Assembly: GCF_900102885.1 (NCBI RefSeq)
Contig: NZ_FNGE01000010.1
Coordinates: 1-64,000, forward strand
Reading direction: 5' to 3'
Length of the DNA stretch: 64,000 bases
DNA from: Paracoccus chinensis
Lineage (GTDB): Bacteria > Pseudomonadota > Alphaproteobacteria > Rhodobacterales > Rhodobacteraceae
In this document: positions 54,331 to 63,806 of the stretch, one piece after another
Layout: the number at the start of each line of letters is the position of its first letter
Position numbering within the stretch: position 1 is the stretch's first letter
Notes under the pieces: generated by a model
Told to the model about the DNA's origin: nothing
Databases searched by the model: none
What the model saw: the letters and a program-made list of their open reading frames with translations, nothing else
Program-made: the position numbers and the translations under genes

Positions 54331-55341
54331 TCAGGCGGTCGCGCGGTGCCGTCCGGACTGGCGGGCTGCGCGGCGCCGCGCCGCCCTGTCTCCGGTTCGC
54401 AATTGCACCAGACCCTTCTGCAGGGCGACGAAGCCGAACAGCAGCATGCCGATCACGATCTTGGTCCACCAGCTGGACAGCGTGCCGTCAAAGACGATGT
54501 AGGTCTGGATCAGCCCCATGATCAGCACGCCGATCAGGGTTCCCGGTACGAAGCCGCTGCCGCCGGTCAGCAGCGTGCCGCCGATCACGACGGCGGCGAT
54601 GGCGTCCAGCTCGGTGCCGACCGTCGCCAGCGAATAGCCGGCCGAGGTGTAAACGGCGAAGACCACCCCGGCGAGGCCCGCGCAGAAGCCCGACAGGCCG
54701 TAAACCGCCACCGTGGTGCGGCCGACATCGACACCCAGCAGGCGCGCCGTGCGGGCGTCCCCGCCCACCGCCATCACGCGGGTGCCGAAGGGGCTGCGGT
54801 GGATCAGCAGCGTGACCGCCGCCACCGTCAGCAGCATCAGCCCAGCGATCAGCGTCAGCCGTCCCTTGCCTGGCATCAGCCAGTAGGCGGACTGGATCGC
54901 CTCGATGGCCGGGTGCCGGATCGGGATCGAGTCGATCGACAGGACATAGGCCGCGCCGCGGGCCATGAACATGCCGGCAAGCGTGACGATGAAGGGCGGC
55001 ATCTCCAGCAGGTGAATGACCGCACCCATCGCAAGGCCGAAAAGCGTGGTGATCGCCAGCAGCAGCAGGAACACGGCATAGGGATGCAGGCCCGTGTCGC
55101 GCAGCATCACGCCGATGAACACGCCGGAAAAGGCGATCACCGCGCCGACTGACAGGTCGATGCCGCCCGACAGGATCACCACCGTCATGCCCACCGCGAC
55201 GATGCCGAGATAGGCGTTGTCGGTCAGAAGATTGCCGATCACCCGCGTGGACAGGATGGCCGGGAACTGCAGCCATGCCAGGCCATAGGCCAGAACAAAG
55301 ATGGCGCAGGTGACGGCAAAGGGCAGAAGGCGCGCGCTCAT
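54331..55341 (-). CDS. yjfF: Sugar ABC transporter permease, YjfF type
   Basis: A 336-residue RbsC-family permease with about ten membrane segments. It shows VGMTVVILSGGIDLSVGAVI, the coupling-type loop MAVGGDARTARLLGVDVGRT and ELDAIAAVVIGGTLLTGGSG. In the YtfQRT-YjfF system of E. coli, which takes up galactofuranose, two different permeases act together, and this second permease matches YjfF. It is the last gene of the operon and overlaps the ytfT stop. Specificity here could be arabinose or galactose given the downstream enzymes. Confidence 0.85.
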   Translation of the reverse strand: MSARLLPFAVTCAIFVLAYGLAWLQFPAILSTRVIGNLLTDNAYLGIVAVGMTVVILSGGIDLSVGAVIAFSGVFIGVMLRDTGLHPYAVFLLLLAITTLFGLAMGAVIHLLEMPPFIVTLAGMFMARGAAYVLSIDSIPIRHPAIEAIQSAYWLMPGKGRLTLIAGLMLLTVAAVTLLIHRSPFGTRVMAVGGDARTARLLGVDVGRTTVAVYGLSGFCAGLAGVVFAVYTSAGYSLATVGTELDAIAAVVIGGTLLTGGSGFVPGTLIGVLIMGLIQTYIVFDGTLSSWWTKIVIGMLLFGFVALQKGLVQLRTGDRAARRRAARQSGRHRATA

Positions 55342-56339
55342 GTCGGTGTCCCCTGCCGCGAGGCCCTGCGGCGGGCCAGCAGCGGCCGCAAGCGCGGCGA
55401 TTGCACCAGCAGGATCACCAGCACGATCCAGGCTTTGATCAGCAGGTTGTATTCGGGCGGGAAACCCGCCAGCAGGATGCCCGTGTTGACGGTCTGGGTG
55501 ATCATGGCCCCGATCAGTGAGGCGACGATCGAGAAGCGTCCGCCCAGAAGCGAGTTGCCGCCGATCACCACTGCGAGGATCGCATCAAGCTCGAGCCACA
55601 GCCCCGCGTTGTTGGCGTCGGCGCCGCGGATATCCGCCGTCACCACAAGCCCGGCCAGCGCCGCGCAGAGGCCAGAGACGACATAAACGGCGATGATCGT
55701 GGCGCGGGTGTTCACGCCCGCGCGATAGGCTGCGCGGGCGTTGACGCCGACCGCCTCGATCAGGAAGCCCAGCGCGGTGCGGCGCAGGACAAGGATCGTG
55801 CCAACGGCGGCGGCGGTCCACAAGAGGACGGGGAATGGCACGCTCAGGATAGCGCCTGACCCGAGAAAGGCGAAACCCGGGTCCGAGAAGGTCAGGATCG
55901 CTCCCTCGGTCACCAGTTGCGCGATGCCCCGGCCCGCCACCATCAGGATCAGCGTGGCGATGATCGGCTGGATGCGCAGCACCGACACCAGCAGCCCGTT
56001 CCACAACCCGCAGGCCGCTCCGGTCGCCAGCGCCGCCAGCAGCGTCAGGGGCAGCGGATAGCCCAGCGTCACCATCTTCGCCGCCACCGCGCCGCAGATG
56101 GCCATGACGGCGCCGACCGATAGGTCGATGCCGCCGGTCGCGATCACCAGCGTCATGCCGATCGCCAGCAGCGCCACCGGTGCGCCGCGGTTCAGCACGT
56201 CGATGGGGCTGCCGTACAGACGCCCGTTCGCCACCGAGATGTCGAGAAAGCCCGGCGACACCAGGCTGATCGCGGCGACCAGCAGCGCCAGGGTCGCCAG
56301 CATCGGCAGGATCCGGGCAAGACCGGCAGGCAGGGTCAT
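55338..56339 (-). CDS. ytfT: Sugar ABC transporter permease, YtfT type
   Basis: A 333-residue RbsC-family permease. Motifs are IGMTLVIATGGIDLSVGAVM near residue 60, VLRIQPIIATLILMVAGRGI and LDAILAVVIGGNSLLGGRFS. It pairs with the other permease to form the channel. The ATG at 56339 overlaps the ATPase stop as ATGA; the same frame extends 140 codons upstream but that part is shadow over the ATPase gene. Spacing within the operon is tight throughout. Confidence 0.87.
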   Translation of the reverse strand: MTLPAGLARILPMLATLALLVAAISLVSPGFLDISVANGRLYGSPIDVLNRGAPVALLAIGMTLVIATGGIDLSVGAVMAICGAVAAKMVTLGYPLPLTLLAALATGAACGLWNGLLVSVLRIQPIIATLILMVAGRGIAQLVTEGAILTFSDPGFAFLGSGAILSVPFPVLLWTAAAVGTILVLRRTALGFLIEAVGVNARAAYRAGVNTRATIIAVYVVSGLCAALAGLVVTADIRGADANNAGLWLELDAILAVVIGGNSLLGGRFSIVASLIGAMITQTVNTGILLAGFPPEYNLLIKAWIVLVILLVQSPRLRPLLARRRASRQGTPT

Positions 56340-57847
56340 GGCGCGGTCCTCTGTTGCGGAGCCGCGGCGATGGCAGAGACGATCGCCCCCGTGCTGACCT
56401 CGGCGCCCGCAAGCTCGGCCACTTGGCGGCGGTCGCGCATGACGATCACCCGATCCGAATAGGTGGCCAGCTCGTCCAGTTCGGACGAGATCACCAGCAG
56501 CGACATGCCGCGGTCGCAAAGCTCCTCGATGACGCGGATGATCTCGGCATGGGCGCCCACGTCGATGCCGCGCGTTGGCTCGTCCAGGATCAGGAAGCCG
56601 GGGTTCATCAGCAGCCAGCGGGCGAGGATCACCTTCTGCTGGTTGCCCCCCGACAGCTCGCCCACCGGTTTCTCGACATGGGGCGTGCGGACGTCGAGGC
56701 GGCGGATGTAGTCGGCAACCATCCGGTCCTGTTCGCGCCGCGCGACGGGGCGGGTCCATCCGCGCCGGGCCTGCAGCGCCAGCATCATGTTCTCGCGAAC
56801 GCCCAGGTCGGCCACGATGCCGTCGGTCTTGCGGTCCTCGGGGCAGAAGCCCATCCCGGCGCGGATGGCGGCGCGCGGGCTGTCCAGCCGCCGCGCCGTG
56901 CCGCTGACCTCGGCCGTGCCGCTGTCATGGCCGTCGATGCCGAAGATCACCTCGGCCATCTCGGTGCGGCCCGAGCCGAGAAGCCCCGCGAGGCCCACGA
57001 TCTCGCCCTTGCGGACTGTCAGGTCGAAGGGCTCGACCCGGCCACGGCGGCCGAAGTCGTGGAACTGTGCGGCCGGGGGACCATTGCCGGGCGCTCGGGT
57101 GCGGTGCCCGCTCTCGGCTTGCGCAAGATCATGGCCCAGCATCATGTTGATCAGCGCCAGCCGGTCCACTTCGGTCACGGGACCGCCCCCGACGTTGCGG
57201 CCGTTGCGCAGCACGGTCAGGCGGTCCGAGATGGCATAAACCTGGTCAAGGAAATGCGAGATGAAGACGATTGCCAGCCCCCGGTCGCGCAGCCGGCGGA
57301 CGATGCCGAACAGCCGCTCGACCTCGGCCGCATCAAGGCTGGCGGTCGGCTCGTCCAGGATCAGCACCTTGTCGGACAGCGAAACCGCGCGGGCGATGGC
57401 GACGATCTGCTGGACCGCGACCGAATAGGCGTCCAGTGGCCGGGTCACATCGATGTCGAGATCATAGTCGGCCAGCATCCGCGCAGCCTCGCGGCAGGCA
57501 CTGCGACGGTTGGTCAGGCCCAGCCGCCGCGGCTCACGTCCCAGCATCAGGTTCTCGGCCACCGTCAGGTTGGCTAGCAGGTTCACCTCCTGATAGACGG
57601 TGCCGATGCCCAGCGCCTGGGCGTCGGCGGTGCTGCGCGGGGCGACCGGCCGGCCATCCAGCAGCACCGTTCCGCCGTCGCGCGCATAGGCGCCGGTCAG
57701 GCACTTGATCAGCGTGGACTTGCCCGCGCCGTTCTCTCCCAGCAGCGCGTGGACCTCGCCGCGGGCGAGGACAAGGTCCACCGCATCCAGCGCCACCGTG
57801 CCGGGGAAAAGCTTCGTGATCCCGCGCGCCTCAAGAACCGCGTCCAT
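56336..57847 (-). CDS. ytfR: Sugar ABC transporter ATPase, YtfR type
   Basis: A 503-residue double-domain ATPase of the RbsA/MglA/YtfR class. The first half has Walker A LLGENGAGKSTLIKCLTGAY, signature-like DAYSVAVQQIVAIARAV and Walker B VLILDEPTASLDAA. The second half has a GLLGSGRTEMAEVIFG P-loop lacking the canonical lysine, typical of the degenerate second domain, plus signature ELSGGNQQKVILARWL and FLILDEPTRGIDVGAH. It starts 72 bases after the binding protein gene. Confidence 0.9.
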   Translation of the reverse strand: MDAVLEARGITKLFPGTVALDAVDLVLARGEVHALLGENGAGKSTLIKCLTGAYARDGGTVLLDGRPVAPRSTADAQALGIGTVYQEVNLLANLTVAENLMLGREPRRLGLTNRRSACREAARMLADYDLDIDVTRPLDAYSVAVQQIVAIARAVSLSDKVLILDEPTASLDAAEVERLFGIVRRLRDRGLAIVFISHFLDQVYAISDRLTVLRNGRNVGGGPVTEVDRLALINMMLGHDLAQAESGHRTRAPGNGPPAAQFHDFGRRGRVEPFDLTVRKGEIVGLAGLLGSGRTEMAEVIFGIDGHDSGTAEVSGTARRLDSPRAAIRAGMGFCPEDRKTDGIVADLGVRENMMLALQARRGWTRPVARREQDRMVADYIRRLDVRTPHVEKPVGELSGGNQQKVILARWLLMNPGFLILDEPTRGIDVGAHAEIIRVIEELCDRGMSLLVISSELDELATYSDRVIVMRDRRQVAELAGAEVSTGAIVSAIAAAPQQRTAP

Positions 57848-57919
57848 GCCAGCGCCCTCCCCTGCGCGTCGTCCCGGCGGATCGAGGGCGGCGATAGGCC
57901 GCCCCCAGTGGTTCGCGGC

Positions 57920-58870
57920 TCAGTAGCCGAGGTTCTTCTTGGACTCGTAGATCGCCTGCGGGTCGTCGGCCTGGGTGTAGAGCTTTGACTCGGTCTGGAT
58001 GAACTTCGGCGGCACCGTCCCGTTCTTCCAATAGGCTTCCAGCGCGTCGAATGCGGGTCCCGCCATGTTCGGGGTCAGCTCGACTGTTGCATTCGCCTCG
58101 CCCGCGGCCATGGCCTGGAAGATGTCGGGCACGGCGTCGATAGACACGACGAGGATGTCGGTGCCCGGCTTCTTGCCAGCCTCCTTGATGGCCTGGATCG
58201 CACCCACGGCCATGTCGTCGTTGTGGGCGTAAAGCGCGCAGATCTCGTCCCCGCCCTCGGCCTTGAGGAAGCTTTCCATCACCTCCTTGCCCTTGGTGCG
58301 GGTGAAGTCGGCGGTCTGGCTGCGGGTGATGGTGATGTTGTCATGCCCGGCGATCCCCGCCTCGAAACCGGCCTTGCGCTTGATGGCCGGGGACGATCCG
58401 GTGGTGCCCTGCAATTCGACCACGTTGCAGGTCCTGTCGCCGACCTGCTGCACCAGCCACTCCCCGGCCACCCTGCCTTCGTGTTCGAGGTCCGAGCCCA
58501 CGGCGGTCAGGTACAGGTCCTCGCTGGAATCCACCTGGCGGTCCAGCAGCACGACCGGGATCTCGGCTTCCTTCGCCTCTTCCAGCACTTGGTCCCAGCC
58601 GGTGGCGACGACCGGCGCCAGAAGGATGGCGTCCACGCCCTGGGCAATGAAGGTCTTCACCGCCTTGATCTGGTTTTCCTGCTTCTGCTGGGCATCGGCG
58701 AACTTGAGGTCATGGCCGCGCTTCTCGGCCTCCTGCCGGGTCACGGTGGTCTCGGCGGCGCGCCAGCCGGATTCCGAGCCGATCTGGGCGAAGCCCACGG
58801 TCTCGGCCCCCGCGGGCAGGGCAGCGAGGGCGGTGGTGGCGAACAACGCCGCTGCGGTCAGGTTCTTCAT
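57920..58870 (-). CDS. ytfQ: Periplasmic sugar-binding protein, YtfQ type
   Basis: A 316-residue type 1 periplasmic binding protein with signal peptide (AALPAGAE-TV). The mature start VGFAQIGSESGWRAAETTVT and the tail DADDPQAIYESKKNLGY-like end are typical of YtfQ, as are ILLAPVVATGWDQVLEEAKE and VVELQGTTGSSPAIKRKAGF. YtfQ binds galactofuranose and related sugars. Its ATG overlaps the stop of the epimerase gene (ATGA), so import and metabolism genes are translated from one message. Confidence 0.88.
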   Translation of the reverse strand: MKNLTAAALFATTALAALPAGAETVGFAQIGSESGWRAAETTVTRQEAEKRGHDLKFADAQQKQENQIKAVKTFIAQGVDAILLAPVVATGWDQVLEEAKEAEIPVVLLDRQVDSSEDLYLTAVGSDLEHEGRVAGEWLVQQVGDRTCNVVELQGTTGSSPAIKRKAGFEAGIAGHDNITITRSQTADFTRTKGKEVMESFLKAEGGDEICALYAHNDDMAVGAIQAIKEAGKKPGTDILVVSIDAVPDIFQAMAAGEANATVELTPNMAGPAFDALEAYWKNGTVPPKFIQTESKLYTQADDPQAIYESKKNLGY

Positions 58871-59976
58871 CTTGTCCTCCTCAAGGGGCTCTCCCCGCCC
58901 CGTTCATGGCCCTTGGGCCCTTCCGGCGAGGCCTCTGCGGGCGTCAGCCGAATCCGCGTGATCTGCCGGTAGGTCTCGCCGGGGCGCAGGAGCGCCGAGG
59001 GGAAGCCCGGATGATTGGGCGCGTCGGGCCACAGCTGCGGCTCGAGCGCGAGGCCCGCGAAGCGCCGGTAGGGCTGGCCTTCCAGCCCGGGCGCGCCGGG
59101 GTGGATGTGATCGCCGGCATAGACCTGCAACCCCGGCTCGGTCGACTCGAGCTGCAGGGCCGGGCCGCCCGGCGCCGACAACCATGCCACCGGACGCGGC
59201 GAGGCAAGACGCCTGTCGCCAAGGCAGAGGTTGTCGTCGATCAGCCCGGCGTCCAGCCGGTCGCCCAGCCGCATCGGCTGGCGCCAGTCGTGGCGCGTGC
59301 CTTTAACGGCGGGCGTCTCGCCGGTCGGGATCAGATCGGGATCGGTCGCGGTATACCGCTCGGCCGGGCAGCGCAGACGATGGTCGGCAATGGTGGGCTG
59401 ACCTGACAGGTTGAAGAAGGAATGCTGCGCGAAGTTGCAGAGCGTCTCGGCGTCCGTGGCCGCGGTGATCTCGATCTCCAGCACCGGCCCGGCCGTGATC
59501 GCATAGCGCACCGTCACGTCCATGGCGCCGGGAAAGCCCATGTGCCCGTCGGGCAGGTGGTCGTGCAGCGTCACCCTGTCTGCCGTGACCTCGCCCAGCC
59601 GCCAGTTGCGCACTCCCGTCCCGTCCGCACCGCCATGCAGCAGGTGCCGGTCGAGGAAGTTGCGGTTGAGCTGCCGTTCCTCGCCCCCGACCCATGCGCG
59701 GCCATGGCCGATACGGTTGGCGAAGCGGCCAACGACGGCGCCGAAATACATCCCCTCGGTCAGGTAAGGCTCAAGCCGGGGGAAGCCCAGCACCAGCGGC
59801 TGCGGAAAACCCGCCAGACGCAGGTCCTGCAGGGTCGCGCCATGCGTCAGCACCCAGGCCGACAACCCGTGCCCGCAGATGGCGACGCGGCTCACGCGTT
59901 GCCCGTCGGGGCGCAGGTCGAAGTCCTCGATGGCGGAAGCCTGTCCCCCCATTCTGGTTTCTCGGGGGGCTTGCAT
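58867..59976 (-). CDS. galM: Aldose 1-epimerase (GalM/mutarotase)
   Basis: A 369-residue mutarotase. Conserved blocks are VLTHGATLQDLRLAGFPQPL, FGAVVGRFANRIGHGRAWVG, NRNFLDRHLLHGG (first catalytic His), FAQHSFFNLSGQPTIADHRL (second His) and QVYAGDHIHPG; the catalytic glutamate is probably in GLALEPQLWPDAPNHPGF. It interconverts alpha and beta anomers, giving the dehydrogenase the form it needs. The ATG at 59976 has GAGG nine bases upstream and lies five bases after the dehydrogenase stop. It overlaps ytfQ by four bases. Confidence 0.88.
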   Translation of the reverse strand: MQAPRETRMGGQASAIEDFDLRPDGQRVSRVAICGHGLSAWVLTHGATLQDLRLAGFPQPLVLGFPRLEPYLTEGMYFGAVVGRFANRIGHGRAWVGGEERQLNRNFLDRHLLHGGADGTGVRNWRLGEVTADRVTLHDHLPDGHMGFPGAMDVTVRYAITAGPVLEIEITAATDAETLCNFAQHSFFNLSGQPTIADHRLRCPAERYTATDPDLIPTGETPAVKGTRHDWRQPMRLGDRLDAGLIDDNLCLGDRRLASPRPVAWLSAPGGPALQLESTEPGLQVYAGDHIHPGAPGLEGQPYRRFAGLALEPQLWPDAPNHPGFPSALLRPGETYRQITRIRLTPAEASPEGPKGHERGGESPLRRTR

Positions 59977-59980
59977 CGCC

Positions 59981-60922
59981 TCAGTCCTCGAAGGCATCTG
60001 TCTGGGTCCGCCGGCCAAGCATGAAGGCATCCGCCACATGCAGCTGCGGCCGCAGATCAACGGCACTTTCCCGCGCTGCGACAAGACGCGCGAACTCGGC
60101 ATAGATGCCGTCATATTCCGAGGCGAGCGCCTCGGCCTGCGCCAGCACCGCGCCGCCCGCTTGCGCCTGCGCGCCGCCACCTGTCAGCAGCAGCGGGCCC
60201 GCGTCGGTTTCAAGCTCGATCTCCCATGTCTGGGGGCCGGTCTGGCGCCAGTCGAAATCGGCCTCGATCGCCTGCCCCTCCGTCGTGCGCAGGGTCAGGC
60301 GAGCGGCGATGGGGGTGTCGCGGTTCGCCGGAAACTCCAGTTCGGCCGCGCCGACGAAGACCTCGACCGGCAGGATGGCGGTGAGCACCGAAAGGGCATT
60401 GATGCCGGGATCGAAGACGCCAAGGCCGCCCGCCTGCCAGATCCAGTCCTGCCCCGGATGCCAGCGTCGCACATCCTCGCGCCAGGTGATACGCCCGCCC
60501 AGGATGCGCCGCCCCGCAAGCCAGTCCCGCGCCGGGGCGACGCCCGCGGCATGGCGCGAGTGCCAGGTGGCGTAAAGGACCCGGCCCGCGTCGCGCGCCA
60601 GCCGGTCCAGGGCCATGACCTCGGCGACCGAGGCGCCGGGCGGCTTTTCAAGCAGCACGTCGCGCCCGGCCTCCAGCGCCGCGCGCGCCATGCCGAAGCG
60701 CACCTGCGGCGGCACGCACAGGGCCACCGCCCCCACATCGGGCATGGCGGCAAGCGCTTCCTCCAGCCCTGCGAAGGAGGGCACGTCCGGCAGGCTGGCG
60801 TTGCGGCTGACGGTCGCCGCCAGCCGGAAGGACGCGTTGGCCGCGATGGAAGGCAGGTGCTGGTCCCGGGCGATCTTGCCCAGGCCCACGACGGCGATCC
60901 CGATCGGCTCAGTGACTGTCAC
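59981..60922 (-). CDS. Gfo/Idh/MocA-family sugar 1-dehydrogenase (galactose/arabinose type)
   Basis: A 313-residue oxidoreductase. The NAD(P) fold starts IAVVGLGKIARDQHLPSIAA, the catalytic lysine is in LLEKPPGASVAEV (EKP motif), and DVRRWHPGQDWIWQAGGLGV and FDPGINALSVLTAILP match the galactose/L-arabinose 1-dehydrogenase (AraA of Azospirillum) type. These oxidise L-arabinose or D-galactose to the lactone. The GTG start at 60922 overlaps the dehydratase by 14 bases. Position with a mutarotase and a sugar-acid dehydratase supports an oxidative, non-phosphorylating pathway. Confidence 0.82.
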   Translation of the reverse strand: MTVTEPIGIAVVGLGKIARDQHLPSIAANASFRLAATVSRNASLPDVPSFAGLEEALAAMPDVGAVALCVPPQVRFGMARAALEAGRDVLLEKPPGASVAEVMALDRLARDAGRVLYATWHSRHAAGVAPARDWLAGRRILGGRITWREDVRRWHPGQDWIWQAGGLGVFDPGINALSVLTAILPVEVFVGAAELEFPANRDTPIAARLTLRTTEGQAIEADFDWRQTGPQTWEIELETDAGPLLLTGGGAQAQAGGAVLAQAEALASEYDGIYAEFARLVAARESAVDLRPQLHVADAFMLGRRTQTDAFED

Positions 60923-62651
60923 GGCCCACCTCCGATCCGCGGCAGCCGAGGAGGAAGTCGAAGTCGGCGCCCGTATCCGCGCCCTGCACATGGTCGTGGA
61001 AAAGCTGCGCATAGCCGCCCGAGGGGCGCGGCAGCGGCGGGATCCAGTCGCGCAGCCGGGCTGCGATCTCGTCGTCGCTGACGTCCAGGTGGACGTGGCG
61101 GGCGGGCACGTCGATCTCGATGATGTCGCCGGTCCGCACGATGGCCAGCGGCCCGCCGCGCGCCGCCTCGGGACTGGTGTGCAGCAGGACGGTGCCATAG
61201 GCGGTGCCCGACATGCGCGCGTCCGAGATGCGGACCATGTCGGTGATCCCCTTGCGCAGCACCTTGGGCGGCAGGCCCATGTTGCCGACCTCGGGCATTC
61301 CCGGATAGCCGCGCGGCCCGCAGTTCTTCAGCACCATGACGCAGGTCTCGTCGATGTCGAGCGCCTCGTCACTGATCCGCGCCTTGTAGTCGTCGATGTC
61401 CTCGAACACGACCGCGCGGCCGCGATGGCGCAGCAGGTGCGGACTGGCGGCCGAGGGCTTCAGCACCGCCCCCTGCGGCGCGAGGTTGCCGCGCAGTACG
61501 GCGATGCCGCCGTTCCGAGTGAGCGCCCGAGAGGCGGGCAGGATCACGTCCTCGTTCCAGTTCACGGCGTCCTGCACCTGCTCTCATGCGGTCTGGCCGC
61601 TGACAGTCAGAGCGTCGCGGTTCAGAAGCCCGGCCTCGCCCAGCCGCTTGAGCACGACGGGCAGGCCGCCGGCGTAGAAGAACTCCTCCATCAGGTACTT
61701 GCCGGACGGCATCAGGTTGACGATCGTCGGCACGTCGCGGCCCAACCGGTCCCAGTCGTCCAGTGTCAGGTCCAGGCCGACGCGGCCCGCCAGCGCCAGC
61801 AGGTGGATCACGGCATTGGTGGACCCGCCGATGGCGCCGTTGCAGCGGATCGCGTTCTCGAAGGCCGCGCGGGTCAGCACGTCGCTGGGCTTCAGGTCGT
61901 CCTTGACCATCTGCACGATGCGCCGCCCGGTCAGTTGCGCCATCATCCGCCGCCGCGAATCCACCGCCGGAATCGCCGCGTTGCCCGACAGTGCCATGCC
62001 CAGCGCCTCGGCCATGCTGGCCATGGTCGAGGCTGTGCCCATGGTGTTGCAGCTGCCGGGGCTGCGGCTCATGGCGGTCTCGGCTTCCAGGAAGTCGGCG
62101 CGGCTCATCCGGCCCGCCTTGATGTCCTCGGACATCTGCCACAGCGCGGTGCCCGAGCCCACGCGCTCACCCCGGAACCAGCCGTTCAGCATCGGTCCGC
62201 CGGTGACGACGATGGCCGGCAGATCGACGCTGGCCGCGCCCATCAGCAGGCTGGGCGTGGTCTTGTCGCAGCCCACCATCAGCACGCAGCCGTCCATCGG
62301 CTGACCCCGGATCGCCTCCTCGACTGCCATGGCGGCAAGGTTGCGGAACATCATCGCGCTGGGGCGGAAGCTCGACTCAGCGGCCGAGAAGACGGGCACC
62401 TCGACCGGGAAGCCGCCGGCCTCGAAGATGCCGTGCTTCACGCGTTGCGCGAGGTCGTGCAGATGCGCGTTGCAGGGGGTCAGCTCGGACCAAGTGTTCA
62501 GGATGCCGATCACCGGGCGGCCGTCGAACAGGTCCGCCGGGAAGCCCTGGTTCTTCATCCAGCTGCGGTGGTAGATGTTGTCGCGGCTGTCGCCCCCGAA
62601 CCATTCCTGCGAGCGGAGGCGGCGCGGCCAGGGGGCGGGGGCGAAGCTCAT
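60909..62651 (-). pseudogene. IlvD/Edd-family sugar-acid dehydratase interrupted by one in-frame TGA
   Basis: The 581-codon frame is collinear with Fe-S dehydratases such as L-arabonate or galactonate dehydratase. Cluster cysteines and neighbours occur in MVGCDKTTPSLLMGAASVD and SRSPGSCNTMGTASTMASMA; the C-terminal half reads HLLRHRGRAVVFEDIDDYKA and VRISDARMSGTAYGTVLLHT. Codon 356 (61584-61586) is TGA, in LTVSGQTA-stop-EQVQDAVNWN, with no frame change on either side. Either the gene is inactivated, or read-through occurs, or a base was miscalled. The ATG at 62651 has GGAAGGGGAA upstream. The enzyme would make the 2-keto-3-deoxy acid for the next pathway step. Confidence 0.82.
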
Positions 62652-62667
62652 CGCGTTCTTCCCCTTC

Positions 62668-63663
62668 CTACAGCGCGCGGACGGCAACGGCCGCCGTCGC
62701 GGCGGGGGCACGACCCAGCCTATTCGTCAGGGGCAGGCCGAAGGCGGGGGCCTCGATCTCGAACACATCGCCCGGCTCGGTCACCACGCCGGCCGCGAAG
62801 CTCAGCGTGGCCGTTCCGAACATGTGGACGTGAACGTCGCCCGGACGGCGGAACTGGTCATACTTGAAATGGTGGTGTTCCAGGTTGGCGATGCTGTGGG
62901 ACATGTTTGCCTCGCCTGACAGGAAGGGCTGCTCGAACAGCACCTCGCCGCCGCGGCGGACGCGCGAGGTCCCGCGGATGTCCTCGGGCAGCCGGCCCAC
63001 CAGGATCTCGGGGCCATAGCTCGCCTGGCGCAGCTTGGAATGGGCGAGATAAAGGTAGTTCACCTTCTCCATGACGTGGTCCGAGAACTCGTTGCCCAGC
63101 GCAAAGCCCAGGCGGAACGGCACGCCGTCGGGACCGATGACGTAAAGGCCTGCGATCTCGGGCTCCTCGCCCCCGTCCTGGGCGAAGCCGGGCATCCGCA
63201 GTTCGGCCCCCGGTGCGACGACGCAATGGCCATCGCCCTTGTAGAACCATTCGGGCTGCACGCCCTCGCGCCCTTCCTCGGGGCGCCCGCCCTCCAGCCC
63301 CATGCGGAACATGCGCATCGAGTCCGTCACTGGCGTGTCAGCAACGTTGTCGTCGCGGTGCATGGCGTCACGGGTCAAGGCCGAGCCGAGATGGGTCAGC
63401 CCGGTCCCGGTCACCAGCAGATGCGCCGGATCGGGATGGGTCAGCGGCGGCAGCACGCGCCTCTCGTCCAGCGCGGCGCGCAGATCCACCGCCGGGCCGG
63501 GACGGCGCGAGGACAGCACCTCGGCCAATGTCCGTCCTTCGGCGATGCAATGCTGCGCCAGTTCGAGCGTCGAGGGGAAGCCCTGGACCTCATGCGCCTC
63601 GGTGCCGTCGCGCATGACCACCGCGGTGCGGCCGTCGAGGGTCTTGATCTGGGACAGCAGCAT
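62668..63663 (-). CDS. gguC: AraD1/GguC-family protein (fumarylacetoacetase-fold sugar-acid enzyme)
   Basis: A 331-residue protein of the AraD1/GguC family, part of the fumarylacetoacetate hydrolase fold. Motifs are DPAHLLVTGTGLTHLGSALT, ADTPVTDSMRMFRMGLEGGR and EPEIAGLYVIGPDGVPFRLG with FALGNEFSDHVMEKVNYLYL, where acidic residues bind magnesium. In Azospirillum AraD1 acts as 2-keto-3-deoxy-L-arabonate dehydratase giving alpha-ketoglutarate semialdehyde. It is the first gene of the minus-strand sugar operon, 16 bases before the dehydratase, and divergent from a LysR gene. Confidence 0.8.
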   Translation of the reverse strand: MLLSQIKTLDGRTAVVMRDGTEAHEVQGFPSTLELAQHCIAEGRTLAEVLSSRRPGPAVDLRAALDERRVLPPLTHPDPAHLLVTGTGLTHLGSALTRDAMHRDDNVADTPVTDSMRMFRMGLEGGRPEEGREGVQPEWFYKGDGHCVVAPGAELRMPGFAQDGGEEPEIAGLYVIGPDGVPFRLGFALGNEFSDHVMEKVNYLYLAHSKLRQASYGPEILVGRLPEDIRGTSRVRRGGEVLFEQPFLSGEANMSHSIANLEHHHFKYDQFRRPGDVHVHMFGTATLSFAAGVVTEPGDVFEIEAPAFGLPLTNRLGRAPAATAAVAVRAL

Positions 63664-63806
63664 CGGTCCACCCTTTCCTGCGCCGCCGGGCGATCTGGCC
63701 GCGTCACCTCTTGCGTAGCGAGGCGTGCGTCATGCGGTCAAATGCGATTATTGACGCCCGACATGACGTTCCTGCAATGTCGTGCGGGGGGATCGAGGAG
63801 ACGCCA

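Noticed and set aside
61584-61586. Selenocysteine at the in-frame TGA of the dehydratase
   Set aside because: The residue position is not a conserved cysteine in IlvD/Edd enzymes and no SECIS-like hairpin was noticed directly after the codon.
60615-62867. A 750-codon plus-strand frame opposite the dehydrogenase and dehydratase
   Set aside because: Antisense shadow; it was checked because it spans the interrupted dehydratase, but it shows no recognisable domain.
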